This document shows, one piece after another, positions 51,683 through 60,479 of a DNA stretch of 64,000 bases (within the stretch, counting starts at the first letter, position 1; each line of letters starts with the position of its first letter). The notes under the pieces are model-generated. The model was not told the origin of the DNA. It did no database searches and was given only the letters and a program-made list of their open reading frames with translations. A program made the translations under genes and the position numbers. This DNA comes from Pedobacter cryoconitis (GTDB taxonomy: Bacteria > Bacteroidota > Bacteroidia > Sphingobacteriales > Sphingobacteriaceae): positions 496,001 through 560,000 of the forward strand of contig NZ_JACHCC010000001.1 of NCBI RefSeq assembly GCF_014207135.1, read 5' to 3'.

Positions 51683-54600
51683 TATTTTCGGGCATTAAAG
51701 AAGGTGATTGATAAGTTGTTTTACGTTGAATAGAAGCGAATACCTGTGGAAGGACGAATAAAGCAGCCAGGGTGGAAGCAAACAGCCCACCTATAACAGC
51801 GATACCCAGGGGAGCAGTCTGTTCACCTGCTTCTCCCATACCAGATGCCATTGGAATCATACCGGCAATCATGGCAAGACTTGTCATTAAGATTGGTCTG
51901 AGCCGGATAGATGCACTGGTAATTGCAGCCTTAGTCGAATCATGGTAATCCAGTCTCAGCTTTTCTGCATTCGTTACAATCAGGATAGCATTGGCTACGG
52001 ATACCCCGGTGGACATAATCATACCCATATAAGATTGTAAATTCAGTGTACATCCTGTCAGGAGTAAGGCCAGTAATGAACCTAATATTACCGCTGGCAC
52101 TGTTGATAATACAGTCAGGGAAAGTTTGAATGACTGATAATTGGCAGCAAGCAAAAGGAAGATTACTAAAATCGCATAGATCAGTCCGTTCTGTAAGCCC
52201 GCAAGTGTTTCGGTTAAGAGCGTTGACATCCCCTTGATTTCGACCAGTAAACCTTTGGCCGGTTTTCCCATAGACTGTACAGCTTTAGACACATCGCTTG
52301 TGGCTGTGGCCAGATCTGTTTTGTTAATATTAGCACTTACTGTCAGGAATCTTCTCGGGCCTGAACGGTCATATTCACCAGGGACATAATTAATTTTAAA
52401 GGTGGCGATATCACCCAGTACAGGACTTGATTGTCCTTTGACCAAAGGGATTTCTTTCAACTCGTCCATCGTGTTCATCACAAATTCAGGAACTTCTACC
52501 TGTACCTGATAGGTGTAAGCTGTTTTAGCATCCAGCCATTGGTTTTTTTGCGTAAAACGACTTGACGAAGTACTTGCTGTCACTGAACGGGCAACTTGTT
52601 CGACATTTAAACCAAGTTGAGCTGCCTTGATCCTGTCGAGCTGGATAGCGATAACCGGGAAATTGAGTGGCTGTGCAATCTGTACATCTCTCAGATAACT
52701 GATTTTCTGCATTTTTTTGACCAGTTCTGTTGCGTAGTTTTTGATCTGATCCATATCCTTTCCAGCCACACGTACTTCTATCGGGGTAGCTGCTCCCTGA
52801 CTCATGATCTTTTCGGTCATATCGATAGGCTCAAAAGAAATCCTGAGCTCGGGCAGGGCATAAGCTATGTTTTTGCGTAAGACATCCTTTAACTCATCCA
52901 TATTAACCTTATATTCAGGATCAAGATTGACCTGCAAGACAGCCTCATGGGTACCCGTGTTGAAAATATATAAGTTACTTGTACCATAACTGCTGGGGAT
53001 CAGCCCGACATAACCAGAACTGATCAGCACTTTATGATCTACTGTCTTGTCTATAATACCCAGCACTTTTTTTAATTCTTCTTCGGTACGTTCCAGCCTT
53101 GTTCCGTCCGGTGCTTTGATCCTGATCTGGAACTGGCCATTATTAAGTTTTGGCATCATGTCTTTTCCAATGATGACAAAACAAAGTCCGGCAATGCCTA
53201 AAACAAGTACCAGGTAAACCGGAATCATGATTTTTTTGATCTTCATCAGACTGCTGATGATTTTGATATACCGCATCTTCACCTTTTCAAACAGGTCATT
53301 TTTTTCAGGATGCGCCTGTTCTTCCTGAAGATGGCTTTCTACCTGATCTATTTCGGCATTGTCTAAAGCTTCTCCGGCATGGGCATGAACATGCTGATGA
53401 TCGTAATGCTGATACTGACTGGCATTAATCAGCCAGTTACATAAAATAGGGACTAAAGTCTGGGCAATAACGAAAGACACAATCATGGTAAAACCGATGG
53501 AGAGTGACAATGGTAAGAACATGGCTTTCGGAATTCCGTTCATCATAAATGAAGGAGCAAATACAGCCAGGATACATAACAGGATTAGTAAAAGAGGGAA
53601 AGCGATTTCTTCACAAGCATCAAAAATAGCTACTCTTTTAGGTTTCCCCATTTCCAGATGCTGATGGACATTTTCTATGGTTACAGTGGCCTGATCGACC
53701 AGGATACCGATCGCAAGGGCCAGCCCGCTGAGTGTCATGATGTTAATGGTCTGACCGAAAAAGCTCAGCATCAGCACACCGATGAGAATAGAAACCGGGA
53801 TGGTAATGACTACGATCAGACTACTTCTCCAGTCTCTTAAAAATAATAAAACCATCAGACCGGTCAGTAATGCACCCAGTCCTCCTTCACTCATTAAACT
53901 CTTAACAGCGTTGATTACAAATACCGACTGGTCAAACTCATACGAGATCTTCACATCATCAGGCAGCAGGTTCTGCATTTCAGGGATTTTGCTTTTAACG
54001 GCTTTAACCACTTCCCAGGTGGAGGCATCAGCGGTCTTTACAACCGGGATATACACTGATCTTTTTCCGTTAATCAAAGCATAATCAACCGTTACATCGG
54101 CTGCATCAGCCACGCGGGCAATATCCTTAATTAAAACAGGCGTACCGTTTTTTACAGTTACAGGGATATCTCCGAATTCTGTTACTTTATCTACCAGCGA
54201 ATTTAGTGTGGTGATATACATCGTATTTTTCAAACGCAGGTTTCCTGAAGGAGACATTACGTTGAATTTAGCCATCGCATCTACGACTTCATCGGGCGTC
54301 AGACTGTAACTCCTCATTTTATCCGGATCCAGACTTAGGGTAACAGAGCGCGCATTCGCACCAAAAGGGGGAGGGGCTGAAAGTCCGGGTACCGACGAAA
54401 ACATCGGACGGATTTTCGTAGCTGCCATATCATTGATTTCCTTTAAGCTTTCACTTTTACTGGATAAAACCAATTGACCTACAGGTAAAGACGAAGCATC
54501 GAAACGAACTACCTGCGGAGGTTGTGCCCCCGGAGGGAAAAAGGCCATTGCCCGGTTAACCTGTAAAGCTACCTGCGCCGAAGCTTCGGCCATATTTGTA

Positions 54601-54893
54601 CTTTCGTAGAAACTCAGTTTGAGTATGGTCAGTCCCTGTATATTTTTAGAAGTGATATTCTTAATCCCGTTGACATAGAGAAACTGATCCTGCAAGCGGG
54701 TAGAGAAAAATCCTTCCATCTGTTTGGGTGACATCCCTCCATAGGACTCTATAACATAGATTGTTGGCTGGTTGATCTGCGGGAAAATATCGATTGGTAT
54801 TTTCAGGATGCTCAACACAGAAAATATCAACAGACTCATCGTAACGACAACGGTAGTGATGGGCCTTTTTAGTGCTGAAGTGACTAGTGACAT
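51666..54893 (-). CDS. RND-family efflux permease
   Basis: This 1075-residue HAE-type RND pump starts at ATG 54893 (the upstream ORF extension from 55037 is rejected). Twelve membrane helices and two large periplasmic loops are visible. In TM4 the motif is GILVDQATVTIENVHQH: Asp400 is kept but the second Asp is Gln401. In TM10 the usual SAKNA Lys is Ala967 (GVSVANAILIV). A His-rich cytoplasmic loop (HYDHQHVHAHAG near residue 510) follows TM6. The substrate is unknown. It lies between TolC and adaptor genes. Confidence 0.93.
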   Translation of the reverse strand: MSLVTSALKRPITTVVVTMSLLIFSVLSILKIPIDIFPQINQPTIYVIESYGGMSPKQMEGFFSTRLQDQFLYVNGIKNITSKNIQGLTILKLSFYESTNMAEASAQVALQVNRAMAFFPPGAQPPQVVRFDASSLPVGQLVLSSKSESLKEINDMAATKIRPMFSSVPGLSAPPPFGANARSVTLSLDPDKMRSYSLTPDEVVDAMAKFNVMSPSGNLRLKNTMYITTLNSLVDKVTEFGDIPVTVKNGTPVLIKDIARVADAADVTVDYALINGKRSVYIPVVKTADASTWEVVKAVKSKIPEMQNLLPDDVKISYEFDQSVFVINAVKSLMSEGGLGALLTGLMVLLFLRDWRSSLIVVITIPVSILIGVLMLSFFGQTINIMTLSGLALAIGILVDQATVTIENVHQHLEMGKPKRVAIFDACEEIAFPLLLILLCILAVFAPSFMMNGIPKAMFLPLSLSIGFTMIVSFVIAQTLVPILCNWLINASQYQHYDHQHVHAHAGEALDNAEIDQVESHLQEEQAHPEKNDLFEKVKMRYIKIISSLMKIKKIMIPVYLVLVLGIAGLCFVIIGKDMMPKLNNGQFQIRIKAPDGTRLERTEEELKKVLGIIDKTVDHKVLISSGYVGLIPSSYGTSNLYIFNTGTHEAVLQVNLDPEYKVNMDELKDVLRKNIAYALPELRISFEPIDMTEKIMSQGAATPIEVRVAGKDMDQIKNYATELVKKMQKISYLRDVQIAQPLNFPVIAIQLDRIKAAQLGLNVEQVARSVTASTSSSRFTQKNQWLDAKTAYTYQVQVEVPEFVMNTMDELKEIPLVKGQSSPVLGDIATFKINYVPGEYDRSGPRRFLTVSANINKTDLATATSDVSKAVQSMGKPAKGLLVEIKGMSTLLTETLAGLQNGLIYAILVIFLLLAANYQSFKLSLTVLSTVPAVILGSLLALLLTGCTLNLQSYMGMIMSTGVSVANAILIVTNAEKLRLDYHDSTKAAITSASIRLRPILMTSLAMIAGMIPMASGMGEAGEQTAPLGIAVIGGLFASTLAALFVLPQVFASIQRKTTYQSPSLMPENNENTI

Positions 54894-54903
54894 AATAATT
54901 ATT

Positions 54904-56286
54904 TTAAGGATTAAGCAGGAGTTGAACTTGATTTTGTGTGATTGCTTTTTCAAACATTGCATGTAAAAACGCGTATTTGGCAGTAGCGTAATCGGCTTCT
55001 GCCCTGTACAACAGGTTCTGTGCAATGTTGAGCTCAATCAGATCGATCAGTCCGTTCTTATAAAGGGAATACTTTTGACGGTAAGCAGCATTGGCAGCTG
55101 ATAGCTGGTGAGGGATCTCAGCCAGACGGTCTAAGGAAGTCTGTAGCTCGACATCAGCCTGATGGATGCTGGTTTCGAGGTTTACTTTCTGCTCCGCCAG
55201 CCTTTTCTCTTCATAAATACTCGTGTTTCTCTGTGTGTTTAATTTTAACTTTTTCCTTTTGAGATCGGTCAGATTATAACTCAGACCAATACCGACCAGA
55301 TAATTGCTGCGGCTCAATCCCCATCCCTGGTTTAAAGCGTCAAATTGATTCGCATTACTGATTGAAGACCCTCTTCCCCAGACAGCTCCTTCGAGCAGGA
55401 CTTTGGGCAGGTAGGTCTTTTTGACCAGATTTTCTTTCTCTTTGCTGTTTTGATAAAGTGACTGGTAATAAGTAATCAGCGGATGTGTTGAAGGGTTACT
55501 ATTTCCTGAACTCAGCTGATGATTGATATTCAGCAAGGGCTGAACCATTGTTGTATCTGCGACGATGTTCTGATAGGGGATACCACTCAGGGCCGAAAGC
55601 TGTAACTGAATTTGTTTGAATTTATTGGTGAGTTCAATCAGTGTTAATCTTGATTTGGATAACTCGGCTTCGGCTATGCTGGTATCTACACCGGCGCGGA
55701 TCCCGCTGGTCGCCAGAGACTGGATAGAAGTACGGATCTGCTGATTCCTTTGGATATTTTCTTCCTGGATATGAAGCAGGTTCTGAAAATGGAATAATTG
55801 CAGGTAATCTTCAATGACAGTCCCCTGTAATTGATATTTGGATAGTTTATACTGATCCTGAACTACCTTCACGGTTGAACTGGCGACTTTATTCTGGGCT
55901 TTATAACCGCCGAAATTGTAGATTTCCCAGTCCAGTGTAGCGATACCCAGGTTGGATAACGCTGTGCTGGAAACATTGGCTGGCCTGATTCCCCCCGAAT
56001 TTGAGGGTACTATGCCAAAACCAAAATAGGCACCAGGTACGTTGTTATTGGTACCCAGGTCTGACTGGTAATTTAATTTTAAGGATGGTAACCAATTATA
56101 GCGGGTATCCTCTGCTATGGATTTACTAATATTGATTGCCGAGGAATCAGCCTGTAAAGATGGTGCCTGGGTAGATACCCGGGACAGTAAGTCTGCTAAT
56201 TTTAAGGTGGGTTGCTGCTGGGCCGATACCTGTGAAAAAGGGGCAAGCAGCAATAATAAACCCACAGATTTTTTGAAAAGATGCAT
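54904..56286 (-). CDS. TolC-family outer-membrane efflux protein
   Basis: This 460-residue protein has a signal peptide ending QVSAQQQ. Two repeated helical/beta halves have typical coiled-coil segments (QHFQNLLHIQEENIQRNQQI-like, QKVNLETSIHQADVELQTSL). The N-terminal LLSRVSTQAPSLQ and mid SNYLVGIGLSYNLTDLK strands fit the outer-membrane channel. It is the first gene of the operon, 10 bp before the RND gene. Confidence 0.92.
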   Translation of the reverse strand: MHLFKKSVGLLLLLAPFSQVSAQQQPTLKLADLLSRVSTQAPSLQADSSAINISKSIAEDTRYNWLPSLKLNYQSDLGTNNNVPGAYFGFGIVPSNSGGIRPANVSSTALSNLGIATLDWEIYNFGGYKAQNKVASSTVKVVQDQYKLSKYQLQGTVIEDYLQLFHFQNLLHIQEENIQRNQQIRTSIQSLATSGIRAGVDTSIAEAELSKSRLTLIELTNKFKQIQLQLSALSGIPYQNIVADTTMVQPLLNINHQLSSGNSNPSTHPLITYYQSLYQNSKEKENLVKKTYLPKVLLEGAVWGRGSSISNANQFDALNQGWGLSRSNYLVGIGLSYNLTDLKRKKLKLNTQRNTSIYEEKRLAEQKVNLETSIHQADVELQTSLDRLAEIPHQLSAANAAYRQKYSLYKNGLIDLIELNIAQNLLYRAEADYATAKYAFLHAMFEKAITQNQVQLLLNP

Positions 56287-56364
56287 AACAAAAAATGAGA
56301 AATGATAAATAGCTTAATACCTGTCTGTTTTTGCAGCAGGTCATTTTAAACAAAAAAATCAATC

Positions 56365-56739
56365 TCAGATAGTCAGCTTTCCAGTAGAAAGATAAATTGC
56401 CCTTTCGGGCTGAAGCTGTAGATCCAGTTCACGGAGGTAACGCTGCGTAGCTTTACTGAAAACCAGCAGAGGTGTAATAACGCCGAGAAAGAAACGGCAT
56501 ATACTCCAGATAAAAGTTAAATCGGAATCGGTTAATCCCTGTTGAATGGCAACGACCTGTGCCAGGTCATCATCCAGGTAATCCTGCTTCCTTTTACTGA
56601 AGAGCTTTTGGAGCAATTCAATATTCAGGCCGCCATCTGTTTTTGCATGCTGAACAATGCCGAAACCAAGAATTGGTTTTGCACTAAGAATCATTCCTGC
56701 AAACAGGAATAATATCTTTAGATACTTAGCATATTTCAT
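56365..56739 (-). CDS. Exported or membrane orphan, function unknown
   Basis: This 124-residue protein has an N-terminal hydrophobic stretch (LFLFAGMILSAKPILGFG) and a second one near 80-97 (FIWSICRFFLGVITPLLVF), so it is probably a small membrane protein. It ends RAIYLSTGKL. No family was recognised. It sits 78 bp upstream of the efflux operon on the same strand and could be its first gene. Confidence 0.55.
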   Translation of the reverse strand: MKYAKYLKILFLFAGMILSAKPILGFGIVQHAKTDGGLNIELLQKLFSKRKQDYLDDDLAQVVAIQQGLTDSDLTFIWSICRFFLGVITPLLVFSKATQRYLRELDLQLQPERAIYLSTGKLTI

Positions 56740-56803
56740 ATATTCAAAAACATTAATATAATATACAAAGATGTCTATTCGTAAGACATGAATTATCTGG
56801 TAT

Positions 56804-57874
56804 CTAAAATGTTACAAGATGGAGAGGGAAGGTGTATTCTCCATCGCCCCAGTTTCCTGTTAAACTACCGTCAGCCATTATTTTGAGATTAAACACTTCA
56901 GGTTTGCTTTTAGTGTCATCAGACTGCGTTTTCTTAAGTAGCAGATCAGAATCTTTTCCTATCGTACCAGAGAAGTCGATTGGCTTGCCATATTTATCAT
57001 AAAAATAAGTCCCATAACACGATTTGTCTTTAAGATAGGTGATCAGTAGTGTGATCGGATACATCTGGTTTATTTTGCCTTTATATACTCCCTTACGCAA
57101 TGCAGTTACGGGAGAAAATAGGCAATTTTCACTTTTAATTTTTAAGAGGCATTTCCCGTAGTCATTTAAATGAGGCAGGAGAAATTTAATGCTGAGTTGA
57201 TTGGCATAAACATTGGCCTCATCTTCAAGAGCCTGAAAATAATGTGAGCCTGAGCATGATTTACGGGTTAAAGATAATCCGTTAGCACCGAACTTCAGGT
57301 CGTCTTCGTTCAGGTCATCCCCGGTCATGCTGTTAAGACATTCGGTATAGACTTTTGTAGCATCCGCATCAGCTGGGTTTTTTGCAGTTTTCAGATAATT
57401 GCTCAGTCTTTTTTTACGGTCGGCGATTACAAATTTCCGGACAGCCTTATATCCTTCATTAGTAAGTAGATCGCTCAATTGGATAAATCTCCCGGTCCGG
57501 GCATCGAAATTGTAAACAGTGGAAGATTCATTGAGTTTTCCACTGGTATATTCCCTGTTGATTTCAACAGAAAAGACTCTGGAAGAGTTAGTCAGTACCT
57601 GATAGTTTAACTCGGTAACCCCAGTAGTTGAACCCTTTGCCGGTGCTATATTCTCGAAGTAGCTCTGTTTCTGTTTTCCTGGCAGGAGATTTAACTCTTG
57701 CCCCTGCAGATAAGTATTGATCAGGTTTTCGGCAGGTGTTTTTCCGGTAAGTATCAGGAAGGACAATTCATTTTCGTCTTCAACTTTTTTGACATGGAAA
57801 TACTGTGCACTGGCCTGGATAGAAAAAGTACTAAACAATACGATCAGGGAGAATATGGCAGGGATGTTCTTCAT
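56804..57874 (-). CDS. Exported protein with DUF3298-like (RsiV/PdaC-type) domain
   Basis: This 356-residue protein has a signal peptide (1-24, QASAQ). Residues about 90-230 contain VFSVEINREYTSGKLNESST, YNFDARTGRFIQLSDLLTNE and VRKFVIADRKKRLSNYLK, which resemble the DUF3298/DUF4163 periplasmic domain of RsiV-like and PdaC-like proteins. The C-terminal part (GVYKGKINQMYPITLLITYL, FSGTIGKDSDLLLKK) is a second beta unit. Its ATG overlaps the upstream gene's stop by 4 bp. The role is unknown. Confidence 0.65.
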   Translation of the reverse strand: MKNIPAIFSLIVLFSTFSIQASAQYFHVKKVEDENELSFLILTGKTPAENLINTYLQGQELNLLPGKQKQSYFENIAPAKGSTTGVTELNYQVLTNSSRVFSVEINREYTSGKLNESSTVYNFDARTGRFIQLSDLLTNEGYKAVRKFVIADRKKRLSNYLKTAKNPADADATKVYTECLNSMTGDDLNEDDLKFGANGLSLTRKSCSGSHYFQALEDEANVYANQLSIKFLLPHLNDYGKCLLKIKSENCLFSPVTALRKGVYKGKINQMYPITLLITYLKDKSCYGTYFYDKYGKPIDFSGTIGKDSDLLLKKTQSDDTKSKPEVFNLKIMADGSLTGNWGDGEYTFPLHLVTF

Positions 57875-59964
57875 TTCTTGTTTGTTGGTTCAGGGTTCTG
57901 TTTTTCTTCAAAAAGGGTGTATTTACCATTTACTATCTTAAAAATTTTCTGATAGCTGGTCAATGTAGTGCCCGTTTTTTTTGTTTCTATACTGCTGATT
58001 GTTTTTGCAACCGGATCAAAGTTAACATTTGGTAAACTGGAAAGTAAGGTATCCAACTTAAAAATACTTTCAGTCTGGTCATAAAAGTAATAGTTTTCGT
58101 ATAAATTATTGTTTTCAGTGTCGTCTTTTGAACTTGCTCTCAGGCTGAAATCAGGGAAGCCATCAAAATTGTAATCATCAACGTAAAGTATATTGTTTGT
58201 AGTATCCGCATCATTGAGTGTTGTAATTAGTTGTATAACTTTCTGATCTGATAGCCTGGTCACCCGAAGGGCAACTGGCTGAGAGTTGGCATCTTTAACA
58301 GATTCGAATTTATATAGGGGCGTTTGGGCTGTATATCCTAACCAGTTATCTGGGAAAACAGTTTCCTTTTTAATCCATCCTTTAACTTTATGATTGGTAG
58401 CAGTGGTGATCTCGGCAAAGAAAAACAAGGGCTTTTCGGCTGTTATATAAGCATAATCACCTTTGGATACAGTTTCTACTGGCTTGTTTAATTCATCGGG
58501 GCTATTGTAAACAGCGGCTGAGGTTAACAGGTCAATACCTCTGTTCTCTTGTTCAATCCATTGACCGTCAATCAGCTCACCTTTGCTTTCCTGAACAAAA
58601 TAACCAGCTGAAGCAGCCTGATTCCAGTCGGCCGTTTTGACAAGTTGTTTATTAATGTAAGTATAAGTTTCGCCACCATGATTTGCAGCTCCATTTCGCC
58701 AGCCGGTGCTGATCAGCTTATTTTTTGTGTCTATGTGAATCTGGGGGAACTGAGATAGTTCATCATTATATTCAAAATCTCCGGTTTGGGGATTGTAGAG
58801 ATAGAAATTATGGGTGTCATTTGGACCTGCTCCGCCGGTCTGCATCAGTAAACTAATATCCGGATAACCATCAAAATTGCAATCCTGTACCTGGATCACC
58901 TCATTCTGATTTGACCGTAAAACGGCACCTACATTGAGAATGAGCTGATGTTTTCCTGTTTTTTTATTGATAATTCTGATCGCATCGACTGTTCCGCCAT
59001 CCGAACTATAAGCGCTTTCTTCGGGGGATGGTGTCGTTGCAGAAATGTCAAAGCTGAACTGTTTGGTCTGCTGTTTCTGTTTTACCCATGGACTGGAAAC
59101 AAGATCCTCCAGTTTTATCCAGCCGGAAATAGTATTGGGATAGGTTGTACCGGCTATCATCCCGTAATCGGTACTGTAATATTTATGATTGTCTTTACAA
59201 ACCTCAATTTTATCAACAGCATACCATTCTTCTGATGCTGCATTGCTGACAGCTATGTACTCGCCTTTTTCAAAGTAATTTTTAATCAGTGCCTTTGAAT
59301 TTGGCTGGGCATACAATGGGATTTTTGGTTTGTTTTCATTAAAAAGCAGATCGACATAAGGAGTTGTGCTTTTTCCCATATAATTGAAAAAGGACTGCTC
59401 AAAGATGTAATTTTTACCAGATCTGTAATTCCCTGAGATGGTATCTCTGTAAGTTTTATCTTCAATTTTCGGGTCTTTATAAATACCGAACAAGTCATAG
59501 TCATTCTGACCAAAGAACCATTTGCCTGTTAGATCTATACGACCGGGAAAATAGTTGTCAAAATCATCGGAAGGAGTAAGTTTACCATCCTTGATTGCGA
59601 ACAGCTGCGAGAACCACGGGCCTTTGGTATAACTGTAATCCGCCGGCGGATTTTTGGTCGTAGCAGCAAATATCTGTTTTCCCTTTTCGGTAACGGTATC
59701 TTTTAAAAAAGCAATCTTGGCCGTTGTATGAGTTTTGTTAACGGCGACGATAGCGTAAGTTAATCCGTAAGCAGTAACTTCACGATGAGGGATAATCTGC
59801 ATTGACATAAAATCATCAATTGGCCTGAACTGTTCAGCATAATGACTGGCCCCGAAATAATTGTTGCGTTGTGTATTTAATTTATATAAGCCTGACTGGG
59901 GAACTTGTGCCAGAGCTGTAAAATAAGATAAGCAGCTTAAAAGAAAAACGGTTAAATAACGCAT
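57871..59964 (-). CDS. Large exported protein with SH3-like and XAC2610-type repeats
   Basis: This 697-residue protein has a signal peptide (1-19, TALAQ). Two SH3-like stretches are visible (PLYAQPNSKALIKNYFEKGE, VETVSKGDYAYITAEKP). Two copies of a strand-Asp motif occur, VQDCNFDGYPDISLLM and VDDYNFDGFPDFSLRA, each followed by a YFYD/NFYLY-type strand. These fit the XAC2610-related family; the Asp-rich loops may bind calcium. It is the first gene of a two-gene operon with the DUF3298-like gene. The role is unknown. Confidence 0.65.
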   Translation of the reverse strand: MRYLTVFLLSCLSYFTALAQVPQSGLYKLNTQRNNYFGASHYAEQFRPIDDFMSMQIIPHREVTAYGLTYAIVAVNKTHTTAKIAFLKDTVTEKGKQIFAATTKNPPADYSYTKGPWFSQLFAIKDGKLTPSDDFDNYFPGRIDLTGKWFFGQNDYDLFGIYKDPKIEDKTYRDTISGNYRSGKNYIFEQSFFNYMGKSTTPYVDLLFNENKPKIPLYAQPNSKALIKNYFEKGEYIAVSNAASEEWYAVDKIEVCKDNHKYYSTDYGMIAGTTYPNTISGWIKLEDLVSSPWVKQKQQTKQFSFDISATTPSPEESAYSSDGGTVDAIRIINKKTGKHQLILNVGAVLRSNQNEVIQVQDCNFDGYPDISLLMQTGGAGPNDTHNFYLYNPQTGDFEYNDELSQFPQIHIDTKNKLISTGWRNGAANHGGETYTYINKQLVKTADWNQAASAGYFVQESKGELIDGQWIEQENRGIDLLTSAAVYNSPDELNKPVETVSKGDYAYITAEKPLFFFAEITTATNHKVKGWIKKETVFPDNWLGYTAQTPLYKFESVKDANSQPVALRVTRLSDQKVIQLITTLNDADTTNNILYVDDYNFDGFPDFSLRASSKDDTENNNLYENYYFYDQTESIFKLDTLLSSLPNVNFDPVAKTISSIETKKTGTTLTSYQKIFKIVNGKYTLFEEKQNPEPTNKK

Positions 59965-60019
59965 ATAGAGTATTAGATCTCAAATATAGCCATTCATTTA
60001 AAAAATATTTCACATAATA

Positions 60020-60050
60020 TTTGTTTCGTACGAAAAGTTTCCTACCTTTA
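60020..60050 (+). promoter_or_regulatory. Promoter of the BlaI-type operon with internal palindromic operator
   Basis: TTTG (60020-60023) and TACCTTTA (60043-60050) give a -33/-7 pair with a 19-bp spacer. The perfect 12-bp palindrome TTTCGTACGAAA (60024-60035) fills the spacer. The -7 box ends 4 nt before the repressor ATG, so the mRNA is leaderless or nearly so. A repressor bound there would block its own promoter. Confidence 0.65.
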
Positions 60051-60054
60051 ATCT

Positions 60055-60447
60055 ATGAATAATCAAGAACTTAGAAATATGATCCCGGAACCTACAAAAG
60101 CTGAGTTGGAAATCCTGCAGGTTTTGTGGGAATTTGGTCCTTCAACTGTACGTCTGGTCAATGATAAACTGAATGAGCAGAGAGACGTGAATTATACTTC
60201 GACATTAAAGCAAATGCAGATCATGGCTGAGAAGGGGATACTTAAACGTGATGAGAGCCAGATGAAACATATTTATATTCCGGTAGAAGCTGAAGAGAAG
60301 ACTAAGGGCCTTTTGCTCGACCGTTTTGTTAACACTTTATATAAAGGATCGGCTACTAATTTGATGATGCAGCTGATGGACAATGACAAGACGTCGAAAG
60401 AAGATATAGAAGCAATGAAAGAGTTGCTGAGTAAGCTCGATAAATAA
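60055..60447 (+). CDS. BlaI/MecI/CopY-type transcriptional repressor
   Basis: This 130-residue winged-helix protein has the family opening PTKAELEILQVLWEFGPSTV, the recognition-helix stretch DVNYTSTLKQMQIMAEKG, and the wing LKRDESQMKHIYIPVEAEEK. Members repress a target operon as dimers and are cleaved when the partner M56 protease is activated. It is followed 32 bp later by that protease gene. Confidence 0.92.
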   Translation: MNNQELRNMIPEPTKAELEILQVLWEFGPSTVRLVNDKLNEQRDVNYTSTLKQMQIMAEKGILKRDESQMKHIYIPVEAEEKTKGLLLDRFVNTLYKGSATNLMMQLMDNDKTSKEDIEAMKELLSKLDK

Positions 60448-60479
60448 CAAGAATTCAAAATAATTTAAGAACCACAATT

